Origin: Marinomonas alcarazii
Lineage (GTDB): Bacteria; Pseudomonadota; Gammaproteobacteria; Pseudomonadales; Marinomonadaceae
Length of the DNA: 64,000 nucleotides
Direction: 5' to 3'
NCBI RefSeq assembly: GCF_003208215.1
Contig: NZ_QKLW01000012.1
Location: 45,551-109,550 of the forward strand
The position numbers and the translations under genes are program-made. Numbering within the stretch: the stretch's first letter is position 1; every line of letters begins with the position of its first letter. Under the pieces are notes generated by a model that saw only the letters and a program-made list of their open reading frames with translations, did no database searches and had not been told where the DNA came from. Positions 55,226-63,803 of this stretch are shown piece after piece.

Positions 55226-56392
55226 ATGTTATTGCTTTTTATCATTTATATTGCCTTCATCAGTTTGGGGCTACCTGATGCAGTACTGGGCTCATCGTGG
55301 CCTGTGATGAGTAAAGACTTAAACGCCTCAACGGAATTTGCGGGGGGGATTTCTCTCATTATTAGTGCGGGTACCGTTCTTTCTAGTCTTTATGTGACAA
55401 AAGCAATCAACTTTTTTGGGATTGGAAAAGTCGTCGCAATCAGCGTTTTGCTAACAGCCATCGCATTATTGGGTTTTAGTTTGTCCAATGTAGCGCTGGC
55501 TCTGGCATTTTTGGCCATTCCTTTGGGGCTTGGGGCTGGCGCAGTCGATGCTGCATTAAATAACTTCGTGGCACTGCACTATAAAGCCAAACATATGAAT
55601 TATCTGCATTCATTCTGGGGCGTGGGTGCGACAGCGGGCCCGCTTTTGATGGCGAATTACTTGACCCTAAAAGAAGGCTGGCGAGATGGCTATGTCACCA
55701 TCGCCGTGGTGCAATTTTCACTGGTTATTTTGCTCTTTTTATCTCTGCCACTGTGGAAAAAGTTTGTTGTTAAGTCTGCTGAACGCAATAGCACAAGTGT
55801 GGCGGTCGTTTCGAATGCCACTGCCTTAAAAATTCAAGGCGTTCCACTGCAAATGGCGGTGTTCTTTTGCTATTGCTCAATAGAAATGAGTACCGGATTG
55901 TGGGCGGCAAGTTATCTCACCACACAAAGAGATGTTTTGGCTGCGGATGCCGCGTTTTGGGCGGCAATGTATTATTTAGGCATTACAGTAGGCCGCTTTG
56001 CTTGTGGTGTCATCGCGGAAAAAATTACCGAAGAAGCTCTAATCCGAGCTGGTGTGTTTATTATCTTACTTGGCTGTATATTACTGGCTATGCCGTTTTA
56101 TGATGGGCTTGCAAAAATAGGCTTGATATTGATTGGGCTTGGTTGCGCGCCTATCTTTCCCAATACCCTTCAAATGACACCAAAACGCTTTGGGTCGGCT
56201 GCATCGCAAACCATTATTGGCTTATCTATGGCCTCTGCGTATATCGGCATCATGATCGTTCCGCCCTTGCTAGGCGGTGCCGCAAAAGTATTCACCTTTG
56301 CTTCGCTTCCTATGATATTGGTCTTACTTTCTGTCGTTATATTAGTGACAACTGAGCGGCTACGACGTTACAGCAATACTTCCTCTCGTTAA
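55226..56392 (+). CDS. Major facilitator superfamily transporter (sugar-type)
   Basis: 388 residues with about twelve transmembrane helices. Membrane-domain motifs FISLGLPDAVLGSSWPVM and IPLGLGAGAVDAALNNFVAL resemble the FHS/fucose-permease branch; a cytoplasmic loop falls between helices 6 and 7. The substrate is unknown. It follows the hydrolase with a terminator between, so it is separately transcribed, but the locus with a LacI regulator suggests uptake of a hydrolysis product. Confidence 0.85.
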   Translation: MLLLFIIYIAFISLGLPDAVLGSSWPVMSKDLNASTEFAGGISLIISAGTVLSSLYVTKAINFFGIGKVVAISVLLTAIALLGFSLSNVALALAFLAIPLGLGAGAVDAALNNFVALHYKAKHMNYLHSFWGVGATAGPLLMANYLTLKEGWRDGYVTIAVVQFSLVILLFLSLPLWKKFVVKSAERNSTSVAVVSNATALKIQGVPLQMAVFFCYCSIEMSTGLWAASYLTTQRDVLAADAAFWAAMYYLGITVGRFACGVIAEKITEEALIRAGVFIILLGCILLAMPFYDGLAKIGLILIGLGCAPIFPNTLQMTPKRFGSAASQTIIGLSMASAYIGIMIVPPLLGGAAKVFTFASLPMILVLLSVVILVTTERLRRYSNTSSR

Positions 56393-56414
56393 TAACCAAG
56401 AGCGAAGTAAATGA

Positions 56415-56579
56415 TCAGCATCGAGAATAGGCCAAGTATTCTCTGAGACACTGAAGCAGCGATTTAATGTGTCGGATAACATCATTTGTAACGATATGAT
56501 TTATTTAGAAAAAGCGGGGGTTCTAAAGCGTATTGAAGTTGGCGCAATAGCAGTAGAAGAGTGTTTGGAGGCAGAATAA
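56415..56579 (+). pseudogene. Remnant of a DeoR-type regulator HTH
   Basis: A start-less open stretch ending at the TAA of 56577-56579 reads LKQRFNVSDNIICND, then MIYLEKAGVLKRIEVGA, matching the DeoR N-terminal helix-turn-helix (RFxVSxxTIxxDLxxLExxGxLxRxxGGA). Only about 55 codons remain; the effector domain is missing. It lies after the MFS gene and before the toxin-antitoxin pair, so an insertion or deletion probably removed the rest. Confidence 0.5.
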
Positions 56580-56687
56580 AAGTAGTGCTTATCTTGTCTT
56601 ATTCACTGTCAAATTTTAAGACTGATGAAGACAAAGAAACATGCATGGACTATGATTTAGATTCTTAGAGAACCTCGGAGAATGTCA

Positions 56688-56936
56688 ATGTCTTTAAAAG
56701 CAACCTCAGTCAGACTAGACGAAGAGACACTACAGCGCGTTGGTCAAATGGCGGAAGCAATGGATAGGCCTCGTGCGTGGCTAATGGCGGAAGCGATTAA
56801 GCAATATGTTGCTCGCGAAGATTGGTTTATTCATGAAGTAGAAAAAGGCATTGAGTCAGCGGACAAAGGGAAATTGATCGACCATTCTGATATTAAAGCG
56901 AAATGGGATGCAAAGCGTGCTGCTCAAATGGACTGA
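56688..56936 (+). CDS. Antitoxin, ribbon-helix-helix (CopG/ParD-like)
   Basis: 82 residues from the ATG at 56688, seven bases after GGAG; the ATG at 56682 is too close. N-terminal RHH DNA-binding domain: LKATSVRLDEETLQRVGQMA then RPRAWLMAEAIKQYV. The acidic tail wraps the toxin. Its 3' end overlaps the toxin start by 29 nt, the usual co-expression. Confidence 0.9.
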   Translation: MSLKATSVRLDEETLQRVGQMAEAMDRPRAWLMAEAIKQYVAREDWFIHEVEKGIESADKGKLIDHSDIKAKWDAKRAAQMD

Positions 56937-57213
56937 CTTAGCAGAACTTGATTTAGAAAAAATCGAAGTCTACATCGCAGAAGATAATAGCCAAATTGTT
57001 GCTATTGATGTGGTAATGAAGGTCATTGATAACGTAAATCTTATTCTGTCTGAACACCCGAGAGCTGGACGCTATGGCAGAGTGAAAAACACACGAGAAC
57101 TTGTTATTGCAGGCTTGCCTTTTGTCGTCGTTTATCGAGAAAATTTGTCTGTAAACTGCCTAGAAATCTTACGTGTGCTCCATGAATCGCAGCATTGGGC
57201 AATGAGTGAATGA
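56908..57213 (+). CDS. RelE/ParE-family toxin
   Basis: 101 residues. The ParE/RelE core LLKWTDLAELDLEKIEVYIA, then EHPRAGRYGRVKNTRELVIA and FVVVYRENL, is complete. ParE types block gyrase and RelE types cut mRNA; the sequence resembles ParE more. Start at 56908 (ATG) overlaps the antitoxin. The module is intact and lies next to a broken regulator, consistent with a mobile acquisition. Confidence 0.9.
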   Translation: MQSVLLKWTDLAELDLEKIEVYIAEDNSQIVAIDVVMKVIDNVNLILSEHPRAGRYGRVKNTRELVIAGLPFVVVYRENLSVNCLEILRVLHESQHWAMSE

Positions 57214-57227
57214 TTGTCAAAAGCCTT

Positions 57228-57283
57228 GCCGTGTGGTGTTTGGCGCTGACGACGTCAGTGACGCAAGCAAAACACCACACGGC
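57228..57283. repeat. 56-bp interrupted palindrome with nested stems
   Basis: Outer 14-bp arms GCCGTGTGGTGTTT (57228-57241) and AAACACCACACGGC (57270-57283). Inside, GCG (57243-57245) faces CGC (57262-57264), and CTGAC (57246-57250) faces GTCAG (57254-57258). It lies between the convergent toxin and DUF3612 genes. There is no U-run after the outer arm, so it is unlike an ordinary terminator. Confidence 0.8.
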
Positions 57284-57316
57284 TTGGTATCCAAAGATAA
57301 ACTCTCCTAAAACAAA

Positions 57317-58843
57317 CTAACGTGCTTCACACTGTTGATAACAGCTCGGTTTCCTTGGACAGACGGCGCCGCGAGAGCAAATCAATCTGGCATCATTGTC
57401 TATGCCGCGTTCTACCCAATTGATATTGAGAATCTTCGCCACGCTCATTAGGTCTTTTTTGATGCTTCTTGGTATCTGTGAGGAGCCGCCTTTGGTGACG
57501 CAGGCTTCCCGTAAATCAGCGGCGATGGATAGGGCGTCTTTACCTTGAGCATCAATAGCAGGATTCAAATCGATGCCTGAGCAAAGTACGTGGTTGTTGC
57601 CTGCAAGATCTTGTACTTTGATCGATTCACAAGCGTAAATTCGCGGTTCGTCACCGACATTAAGAATCGATATTTGTGCTGAAGTGCCAGTGCTTGGTTC
57701 GCTGATTTTGCGAAACACTGACCAGTGCTGGCAAGGGTCTTCCACGGTGCTCATATTACCCCAAGGCAACGGAATGCCATTGCCTCGGTACACGGCTTTG
57801 AGTTTGCCAGGAGCATAAGCATCAAAATAATGCCAATGGGGATAAGGCGATGCCGCCGTCATACGGCGCATGGTGACGGATTCAGAAACACCTGCCAGCT
57901 GCGCAGTATTAATTTCATAGCCGTTGCGATCCAACATTTGCCGAAAGGGCACTTTTGGACAAAGCAAAGCACCCGCAAAAAAACTGCATTCGAAGTCTCG
58001 CCAAGCGTACAAAATATCCTGTGCATCCATACCTGACGATTGTATTTTCGCGGTTTGTGCTTGCAAGGGCGAGATCTCATTTCGCCCTGTTACCAAAACA
58101 TTTTTCATGCCGTCTTTGTCATGTAAAACCGTATGACCAATATGCACCGCAAGGTTGTATTTCAACCTTTGTGGTTGGGCTTTCATGATTTGGTTTATGT
58201 AAATCGTACTTGGTGGATCAAAGAAAGACGTCACCACATGACTTTCACTGATGCCCATTTCTTGTAAAACGGCTAACGGGGTTTTTTTAAACCACTTAAT
58301 TTGCAAACCCATTTGCTTGGTGATGGCGACAATTTCATCAAGACTCAGTGGTAAGCGTTTAAGTCCGACTTCTTCTGCCGCGCGTTCTAAATCAGGGAAA
58401 TGATTTTGATGGTGTTCTTGGTGGGCACGAATCAATAAATGCGCAAATTGACGACCGCTAGTCCCTGTTTGAGAAAGCATTTCAGGAATGGCGATTTGCA
58501 ATATTTCTTTTGAGAACAAAAAGTTGGGTTCTAGCGCCATACCATTAATGCCACCGCCCGATCCTTTCGTTGGGGTAATGGCGTCTTCTTCCGGAATATC
58601 ATCCAAAAACCACTCAACTTCTTTCTGAAAAACGCTGGCGATGACTTCCAATACATCTTCACTGGGGATGCGTTTTCCCCTTTCTATCATGGATAAATAA
58701 GACACTGATGGGGCCGATTCTGCGTCCACTTTTATACATCGTGCCGACAGGTCTTCCATGGTCAAACGGTTGCGTTTACGCAGGTTGCGGATCTTAGTGC
58801 CCAAGAAATGGGCTTTGCGATTGAGGCTATTTTTATTTTTCAT
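57317..58843 (-). CDS. XRE-type regulator with DUF3612 domain, adjacent to glyoxylate-bypass genes
   Basis: 508 residues. N-terminal XRE HTH (about 14-75; LGTKIRNLRKRNRLTMEDLS then SYLSMIERGKRIPSEDVLE). Central region resembles the ImmA/DUF2083-like part of RamB-type regulators, and the rest is DUF3612. The last 20 residues hold a cysteine cluster C489, C495, C501, C505 (ICSRGAVCPRKPSCYQQC), a possible metal or Fe-S site. It is divergent from malate synthase G, the position of glyoxylate-cycle regulators such as RamB. The effector is unknown. Confidence 0.87.
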   Translation of the reverse strand: MKNKNSLNRKAHFLGTKIRNLRKRNRLTMEDLSARCIKVDAESAPSVSYLSMIERGKRIPSEDVLEVIASVFQKEVEWFLDDIPEEDAITPTKGSGGGINGMALEPNFLFSKEILQIAIPEMLSQTGTSGRQFAHLLIRAHQEHHQNHFPDLERAAEEVGLKRLPLSLDEIVAITKQMGLQIKWFKKTPLAVLQEMGISESHVVTSFFDPPSTIYINQIMKAQPQRLKYNLAVHIGHTVLHDKDGMKNVLVTGRNEISPLQAQTAKIQSSGMDAQDILYAWRDFECSFFAGALLCPKVPFRQMLDRNGYEINTAQLAGVSESVTMRRMTAASPYPHWHYFDAYAPGKLKAVYRGNGIPLPWGNMSTVEDPCQHWSVFRKISEPSTGTSAQISILNVGDEPRIYACESIKVQDLAGNNHVLCSGIDLNPAIDAQGKDALSIAADLREACVTKGGSSQIPRSIKKDLMSVAKILNINWVERGIDNDARLICSRGAVCPRKPSCYQQCEAR

Positions 58844-58986
58844 TTTTGTAAAATTTACACTGTGTAATTCTTATTGTGAAATTTTAGGTTAGTCGGGCAT
58901 AGACTATAAATCAAGCAACCGAGAGAAAGATTACATGGATTGCTAACCCTAAGAATCAGAGTGATAAGAGAAAGAAGGAAAGCGAG

Positions 58987-61158
58987 ATGAATATGCCCCA
59001 AGCTAAAAATAACAGTGTGATTCATCCAGGGTTTTGCCACTTCATTAATGAAGAAGTGCTGCCACTTCACGCTATCGAACCAACAAAATTTTGGCGCGAC
59101 CTTGAACAGCTGATTGCCGATCTGTCACCAATTAATCGTCAACTATTGGCGACTCGTGATCAGATGCAGCAACAAATTGATCAATGGCATTTGGATCATA
59201 AAGACCAAGCCATGGACACAAAGGCTTATGAAGCCTTCTTGCGTGAAATCGGTTATTTGGTCGAAGAAGGTGACGATTTCACCATCACCACCGCGAATGT
59301 CGATGAAGAGATTGCTCACTTGGCTGGGCCTCAATTGGTGGTACCGGTGAAAAATGCTCGTTTTGCATTGAATGCCGCCAATGCTCGTTGGGGCAGTTTG
59401 TATGATGCCTTTTACGGTACAGATGTGATTACCAAAACAGACGAACTAGCCACAGGTAAAGCCTATAACCCAGCTCGTGGTGACGCCGTGATTGCCAAAG
59501 CCAAAGAGTTTTTGGATGAGGTGTTTCCGCTTGAATCTGGTTCTCACAAAGACGTGATCAGCTACGTGGTTTATTACCATCATTTGTTGGCCTTTTTTCA
59601 AGATGGCAGCCAAACCGGTTTAAAGCAACCTTGTCAACTGGTGGCGGTAAATGGTCAACGCAGTGAGCCAGAAGCCGTATTACTGAAAAATAACGGTTTG
59701 CATGTAGAAATCCAGTTTGACCGTAACGGCCAAAACGGTGTGAAAGACCCAGCCAATATCAATGACATTCTTATCGAATCAGCTCTAAGCACCATTATGG
59801 ACTGCGAAGACTCTGTGGCAGCCGTTGATGCGGAAGACAAAATTGACGTGTACCGAAATTGGCTTGGCCTAATGCAAGGTACGCTAGAAGCCAGCTTCGA
59901 AAAAGACGGGCAAATGCAAACGCGCCGCATGAACCCAGACCGTATTTTTACGGACTTGGACAATCAAGAATACCGCTTACATGGTCGTTCTTTGTTGTTG
60001 ATTCGCAATGTGGGTCACTTGATGGAATGCGACCTGATGCAAGACGAACTGGGTAACTTTGTGCCTGAAGGCATTATTGATGCGGTCGTCACAAGCTTGA
60101 TCGGTGCGTTGGATTTACAGCGTACTCAAGGCATGCGCAATAGCCGTACTGGCAGCATTTATATCGTTAAGCCAAAAATGCACGGCCCAGAAGAAGTGGC
60201 GTTTAGCTGTGAGTTGTTTGGTCGAGTTGAGCAGATGCTTGGCTTACCAGAAAACACCATCAAGATCGGCATTATGGATGAAGAACGTCGCACGACCTTG
60301 AATTTGAAAGAGTGTATTCGTCAGGCGAAATCTCGAGTGTTTTTTATCAATACTGGTTTTCTGGATCGCACCGGTGACGAGATTCACACCAGTATGCAAG
60401 CTGGCGCTTTCTTGCCAAAAGATCAGATTAAAAATCAGCCTTGGATTCAGGCCTACGAAAATCGCAATGTCGACATAGGCTTGCAGTGTGGTTTACCGGG
60501 CAAAGCGCAGATCGGCAAAGGTATGTGGGCGATGCCGGATGAAATGGCCGCCATGATGGAAACTAAAATAGCTCATCCAAAAGCGGGCGCGAATACGGCT
60601 TGGGTGCCATCGCCAACCGCGGCGACTTTACATGCGTTGCATTATCACCAAGTGAATGTGTTTGAGGTGCAAGCGCGACTCAAAAATCGTCCGAAAGCGA
60701 GCCTAACAGATTTGCTTACCATCCCGACGATTCCAAGCAATTTGACCTTGTCGGATCAAGTGATTGAACGAGAAATCGAAAACAACGTTCAAGGGTTATT
60801 GGGCTATGTGGTGCGCTGGATAGAAGCGGGCGTGGGTTGCTCGAAAGTGCCTGATATTAACAATGTGGGTTTGATGGAAGATCGTGCCACCTTGCGAATT
60901 TCTAGTCAGCATTTGGCGAATTGGTTACTTCATGGAATGTGTAGCAAAGAACACCTTGATGACGTCATGCAGCGCATGGCACGGGTGGTGGATGAGCAAA
61001 ACACAGCGACGGATGGATATCGCCCGATGGCACAAAATGCCAATAGTGTCGCTTTTAAAGCAGCGCAAGATTTGATTTTCAAAGGCGTGATTCAGCCTAA
61101 CGGTTATACGGAACCTTTGCTTCATGCTTATCGAATGCAGGTGAAGGAAACGCATTGA
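58987..61158 (+). CDS. glcB: Malate synthase G
   Basis: 723 residues, the exact size of MSG. It joins glyoxylate and acetyl-CoA to malate and CoA. The catalytic segments [34 protein letters not shown] and the [15 protein letters not shown] motif are present; the N-terminal clasp and C-terminal plug extend beyond those of MSA. It is divergent from the DUF3612 regulator and 60 nt upstream of isocitrate lyase, so the two bypass enzymes are co-expressed. Confidence 0.97.
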   Translation: MNMPQAKNNSVIHPGFCHFINEEVLPLHAIEPTKFWRDLEQLIADLSPINRQLLATRDQMQQQIDQWHLDHKDQAMDTKAYEAFLREIGYLVEEGDDFTITTANVDEEIAHLAGPQLVVPVKNARFALNAANARWGSLYDAFYGTDVITKTDELATGKAYNPARGDAVIAKAKEFLDEVFPLESGSHKDVISYVVYYHHLLAFFQDGSQTGLKQPCQLVAVNGQRSEPEAVLLKNNGLHVEIQFDRNGQNGVKDPANINDILIESALSTIMDCEDSVAAVDAEDKIDVYRNWLGLMQGTLEASFEKDGQMQTRRMNPDRIFTDLDNQEYRLHGRSLLLIRNVGHLMECDLMQDELGNFVPEGIIDAVVTSLIGALDLQRTQGMRNSRTGSIYIVKPKMHGPEEVAFSCELFGRVEQMLGLPENTIKIGIMDEERRTTLNLKECIRQAKSRVFFINTGFLDRTGDEIHTSMQAGAFLPKDQIKNQPWIQAYENRNVDIGLQCGLPGKAQIGKGMWAMPDEMAAMMETKIAHPKAGANTAWVPSPTAATLHALHYHQVNVFEVQARLKNRPKASLTDLLTIPTIPSNLTLSDQVIEREIENNVQGLLGYVVRWIEAGVGCSKVPDINNVGLMEDRATLRISSQHLANWLLHGMCSKEHLDDVMQRMARVVDEQNTATDGYRPMAQNANSVAFKAAQDLIFKGVIQPNGYTEPLLHAYRMQVKETH

Positions 61159-61218
61159 AAACAAACGGATTAATAAGAATTTGTATCCCTTTAAACAACC
61201 TAAAGAGTGAGAAAAACC

Positions 61219-62820
61219 ATGCAAACTTATAACAATAAAACACAGCAAGCGAGCAGTACGATCAATCAACAAGGTCCAACTTGGGCGGCGATGAACCCTG
61301 AATTCGTAGCGAGAATGCAATTGCAAAACCGTTTTAATACGGGGTTAGATATCGCTAAATACACAGCCAAAATCATGCGTGAAGACATGGCGAGCTACGA
61401 CAAAGATCCAGCGAATTACACCCAGTCCTTGGGGTGCTGGCACGGCTTTGTAGGCCAACAAAAAATGATTTCTATTAAGAAGCATTTTGGCACCACGCGC
61501 AGCCGTTACTTATACTTGTCTGGTTGGATGGTGGCGGCCATGCGTTCTGAGTTTGGTCCTTTGCCAGATCAATCTATGCATGAAAAAACGTCTGTGCCAG
61601 CGTTGATTGAAGAGTTGTACACCTTTTTGAAACAAGCGGATGCCCGTGAATTACAGCACTTGTTTAAAGAAATGGATGACGCCAGAGAAGCGGGAGACCA
61701 GGTTCGAGAACAAGCCGCTCAGCAGAAAATTGATAACTTCGAAACCCATGTAGTGCCGATTATCGCGGATATCGATGCGGGCTTTGGTAACGAAGAGGCG
61801 ACCTATTTGCTTGCGAAGAAAATGATCGAAGCGGGGGCTTGTTGTATCCAGATCGAGAACCAAGTATCTGATGCCAAACAGTGTGGACACCAAGATGGCA
61901 AGGTAACGGTTCCACATGAGGACTTCTTGGCGAAAATTAACGCTGTGCGTTACGCATTCTTGGAGTTGGGCGTGGACGATGGCGTAATCGTAGCGCGCAC
62001 GGATTCTTTGGGGGCGGGTTTAACGCAAAAAATTCCTGTGTCACAAACACCTGGTGATTTAGCCGATCAATACAATGCCTTTATTGATGGCGAGGAAGTA
62101 ACCTCACTTGAGCAAATGAAGTCTGGTGATATGGCGATCAAACTAGGAAATCGTTTAATCAAACCTACGCGTTTGCCGAATGGTTTGGTGCGCTTTAAAC
62201 CGAATACGGGTGAAGACCGCGTGGTGTTGGATTGCATCACCTCTTTGCAAAATGGCGCGGATCTACTGTGGATCGAAACGGAAAAACCGCATATTGGGCA
62301 AATCGCCGCAATTGTGAATCGTATTCGTGACGTTATGCCAAACGCCAAGCTTGTGTATAACAATAGTCCTTCTTTTAACTGGACATTGAACTTCCGTCAG
62401 CAAGTGTTTGATGCGTGGTTGGAAGAAGGCAAAGATGTTAGCCAATACCAGCGTGAGAAACTGATGTCACAAGATTACGATGGCAGCATGTTAGCCGAGG
62501 AAGCGGATGAGCGTATTCGACGCTTCCAGAAAGATGCCGCCGCGCAGGCAGGAATCTTCCATCATTTAATCACCTTGCCGACGTACCATACAGCCGCCTT
62601 GTCTACAGACAACTTGGCAAAAGACTACTTCGGTGAACTGGGCATGTTAGGCTATGTGAGAGAAGTGCAGCGTAAAGAAATTCGCCAAGGATTAGCCTGC
62701 GTGAAACACCAAGACATGTCTGGTTCTAACATAGGCGATGACCACAAAGAGTACTTCTCTGGTGAGCAAGCGCTTAAAGCGTCTGGCAAAGATAACACCA
62801 TGAATCAATTTGCAGTCTGA
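61219..62820 (+). CDS. aceA: Isocitrate lyase, large form
   Basis: 533 residues from the ATG at 61219, which follows AAGAGTGAG; a GTG at 61207 would add four residues. It splits isocitrate to glyoxylate and succinate. The catalytic signature reads KQCGHQDGKVTVPHEDF, in which KKCGH of the standard family is KQCGH, with the cysteine intact. Upstream AGFGNEEATYLLAKKMIEAG also matches. Length is that of the ~530-residue class. It forms the glyoxylate bypass with malate synthase G. A terminator follows. Confidence 0.96.
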   Translation: MQTYNNKTQQASSTINQQGPTWAAMNPEFVARMQLQNRFNTGLDIAKYTAKIMREDMASYDKDPANYTQSLGCWHGFVGQQKMISIKKHFGTTRSRYLYLSGWMVAAMRSEFGPLPDQSMHEKTSVPALIEELYTFLKQADARELQHLFKEMDDAREAGDQVREQAAQQKIDNFETHVVPIIADIDAGFGNEEATYLLAKKMIEAGACCIQIENQVSDAKQCGHQDGKVTVPHEDFLAKINAVRYAFLELGVDDGVIVARTDSLGAGLTQKIPVSQTPGDLADQYNAFIDGEEVTSLEQMKSGDMAIKLGNRLIKPTRLPNGLVRFKPNTGEDRVVLDCITSLQNGADLLWIETEKPHIGQIAAIVNRIRDVMPNAKLVYNNSPSFNWTLNFRQQVFDAWLEEGKDVSQYQREKLMSQDYDGSMLAEEADERIRRFQKDAAAQAGIFHHLITLPTYHTAALSTDNLAKDYFGELGMLGYVREVQRKEIRQGLACVKHQDMSGSNIGDDHKEYFSGEQALKASGKDNTMNQFAV

Positions 62821-62860
62821 TGAAATGAAATAAGCGTCAGAGTGTATTGATAACAAAAGA

Positions 62861-62888
62861 CCAGCAGTCTTCCCCCTGCTGGTTTTTT
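62861..62888 (+). terminator. Intrinsic terminator after aceA
   Basis: CCAGCAG (62861-62867) pairs with CTGCTGG (62876-62882), followed by TTTTTT. Confidence 0.9.
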
Positions 62889-62906
62889 ATTAGAGGGGCT
62901 TTTCTT

Positions 62907-62970
62907 AGCAAACTCTTGCTCGCTGAGCGGTTTTTTGCCTAACTCTAAGCAAAGTCTTGCTCGCTGGTGG
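62907..62970 (+). repeat. Direct repeat pair with short hairpins, upstream of hcp
   Basis: AGCAAACTCTTGCTCGCTGA (62907-62926) and AGCAAAGTCTTGCTCGCTGG (62948-62967) are near-identical. Each has AGCAA facing TTGCT with a 4-nt loop. The first is followed by GGTTTTTT. It lies in the 269-bp gene-free gap between aceA and hcp. Confidence 0.55.
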
Positions 62971-63089
62971 CTTCGATTTTATTTAAGTCTATGAAAGCAT
63001 TGGGTATTTTTCTTTGGCATCTATATTGCTCTTCTGGATAGAGTGTTCAAGAACACGTTTTTACTATTTTACGAATAAGGAATTTTATT

Positions 63090-63608
63090 ATGCCAACGCC
63101 ATGTTATATCTCTATTGAAGGTGAATCTCAGGGTCTGATCACTGCGGGCGCTATGTCTGTTGATTCTATCGGTGACGTGGGCTTGGAAGGCCATGACGAC
63201 GAAATGCTGGTTCAAAAGTTCGACCACAACGTAACGGTGCCAACCAACCCTCAGTCTGGCAACCCATCTGGTCAGCGCGTTCACAAGCCATTCAAATTCA
63301 CCGTTGCTCTGAACAAAGCGGTTCCACTGCTTTACAACGCCTTGTCTTCTGGTGAAAAACTGCCAAAAGTGGAATTGAAATGGTACCGCACCTCTGCGGA
63401 AGGCAAGCAAGAAAACTTCTTCGTAACGGCGCTTGAAGGCGCGGTTATCGTGGACATTCATTGCGAAATGCCACACTGCCAAGACCCAGCAATGGGCAAC
63501 TTTACACAAAACCTAACGGTCTCTATGGCTTACCGTAAGATCACTTGGGATCACATCAACTCTGGTACGTCTGGTTCTGACGACTGGAGTAAGCCAATCG
63601 AAGCGTAA
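63090..63608 (+). CDS. hcp: Type VI secretion tube protein Hcp
   Basis: 172 residues. Hcp family features: MPTPCYISIEGESQGLI, then GDVGLEGHDDEMLVQKFDHN and the VTVPTNPQSGNPSGQRVHKP loop, and NLTVSMAYRKITWDHI at the C-terminus. Hexamers stack into the tube of the type VI secretion system. It is followed by vgrG; no baseplate, sheath or ClpV gene is in this window, so this may be an auxiliary hcp-vgrG island. Confidence 0.95.
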   Translation: MPTPCYISIEGESQGLITAGAMSVDSIGDVGLEGHDDEMLVQKFDHNVTVPTNPQSGNPSGQRVHKPFKFTVALNKAVPLLYNALSSGEKLPKVELKWYRTSAEGKQENFFVTALEGAVIVDIHCEMPHCQDPAMGNFTQNLTVSMAYRKITWDHINSGTSGSDDWSKPIEA

Positions 63609-63623
63609 GCTTGTATTGGTACG

Positions 63624-63652
63624 GGCCGCCTGTTCACTCAGGCGGCCTTTTT
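63624..63652 (+). terminator. Intrinsic terminator after hcp
   Basis: GGCCGCCTG (63624-63632) pairs with CAGGCGGCC (63639-63647), 6-nt loop, then TTTTTG. Confidence 0.93.
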
Positions 63653-63803
63653 GCGTATTAATGGTTCACAATTCTTACGCAATTATCACGATCTTCGGGG
63701 TAGATGGTCTGTTCTGAACGTGAATAATGGACTGTTTAAGATGCGCACTTCACGACTTGCATTCTACACATTGGATTGACCCGTCATAACAAAGGAAACT
63801 GGT

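Noticed and set aside
57228..57283. Integron attC site
   Set aside because: The palindrome lacks the GTTRRRY/RYYYAAC core and no integrase was seen.
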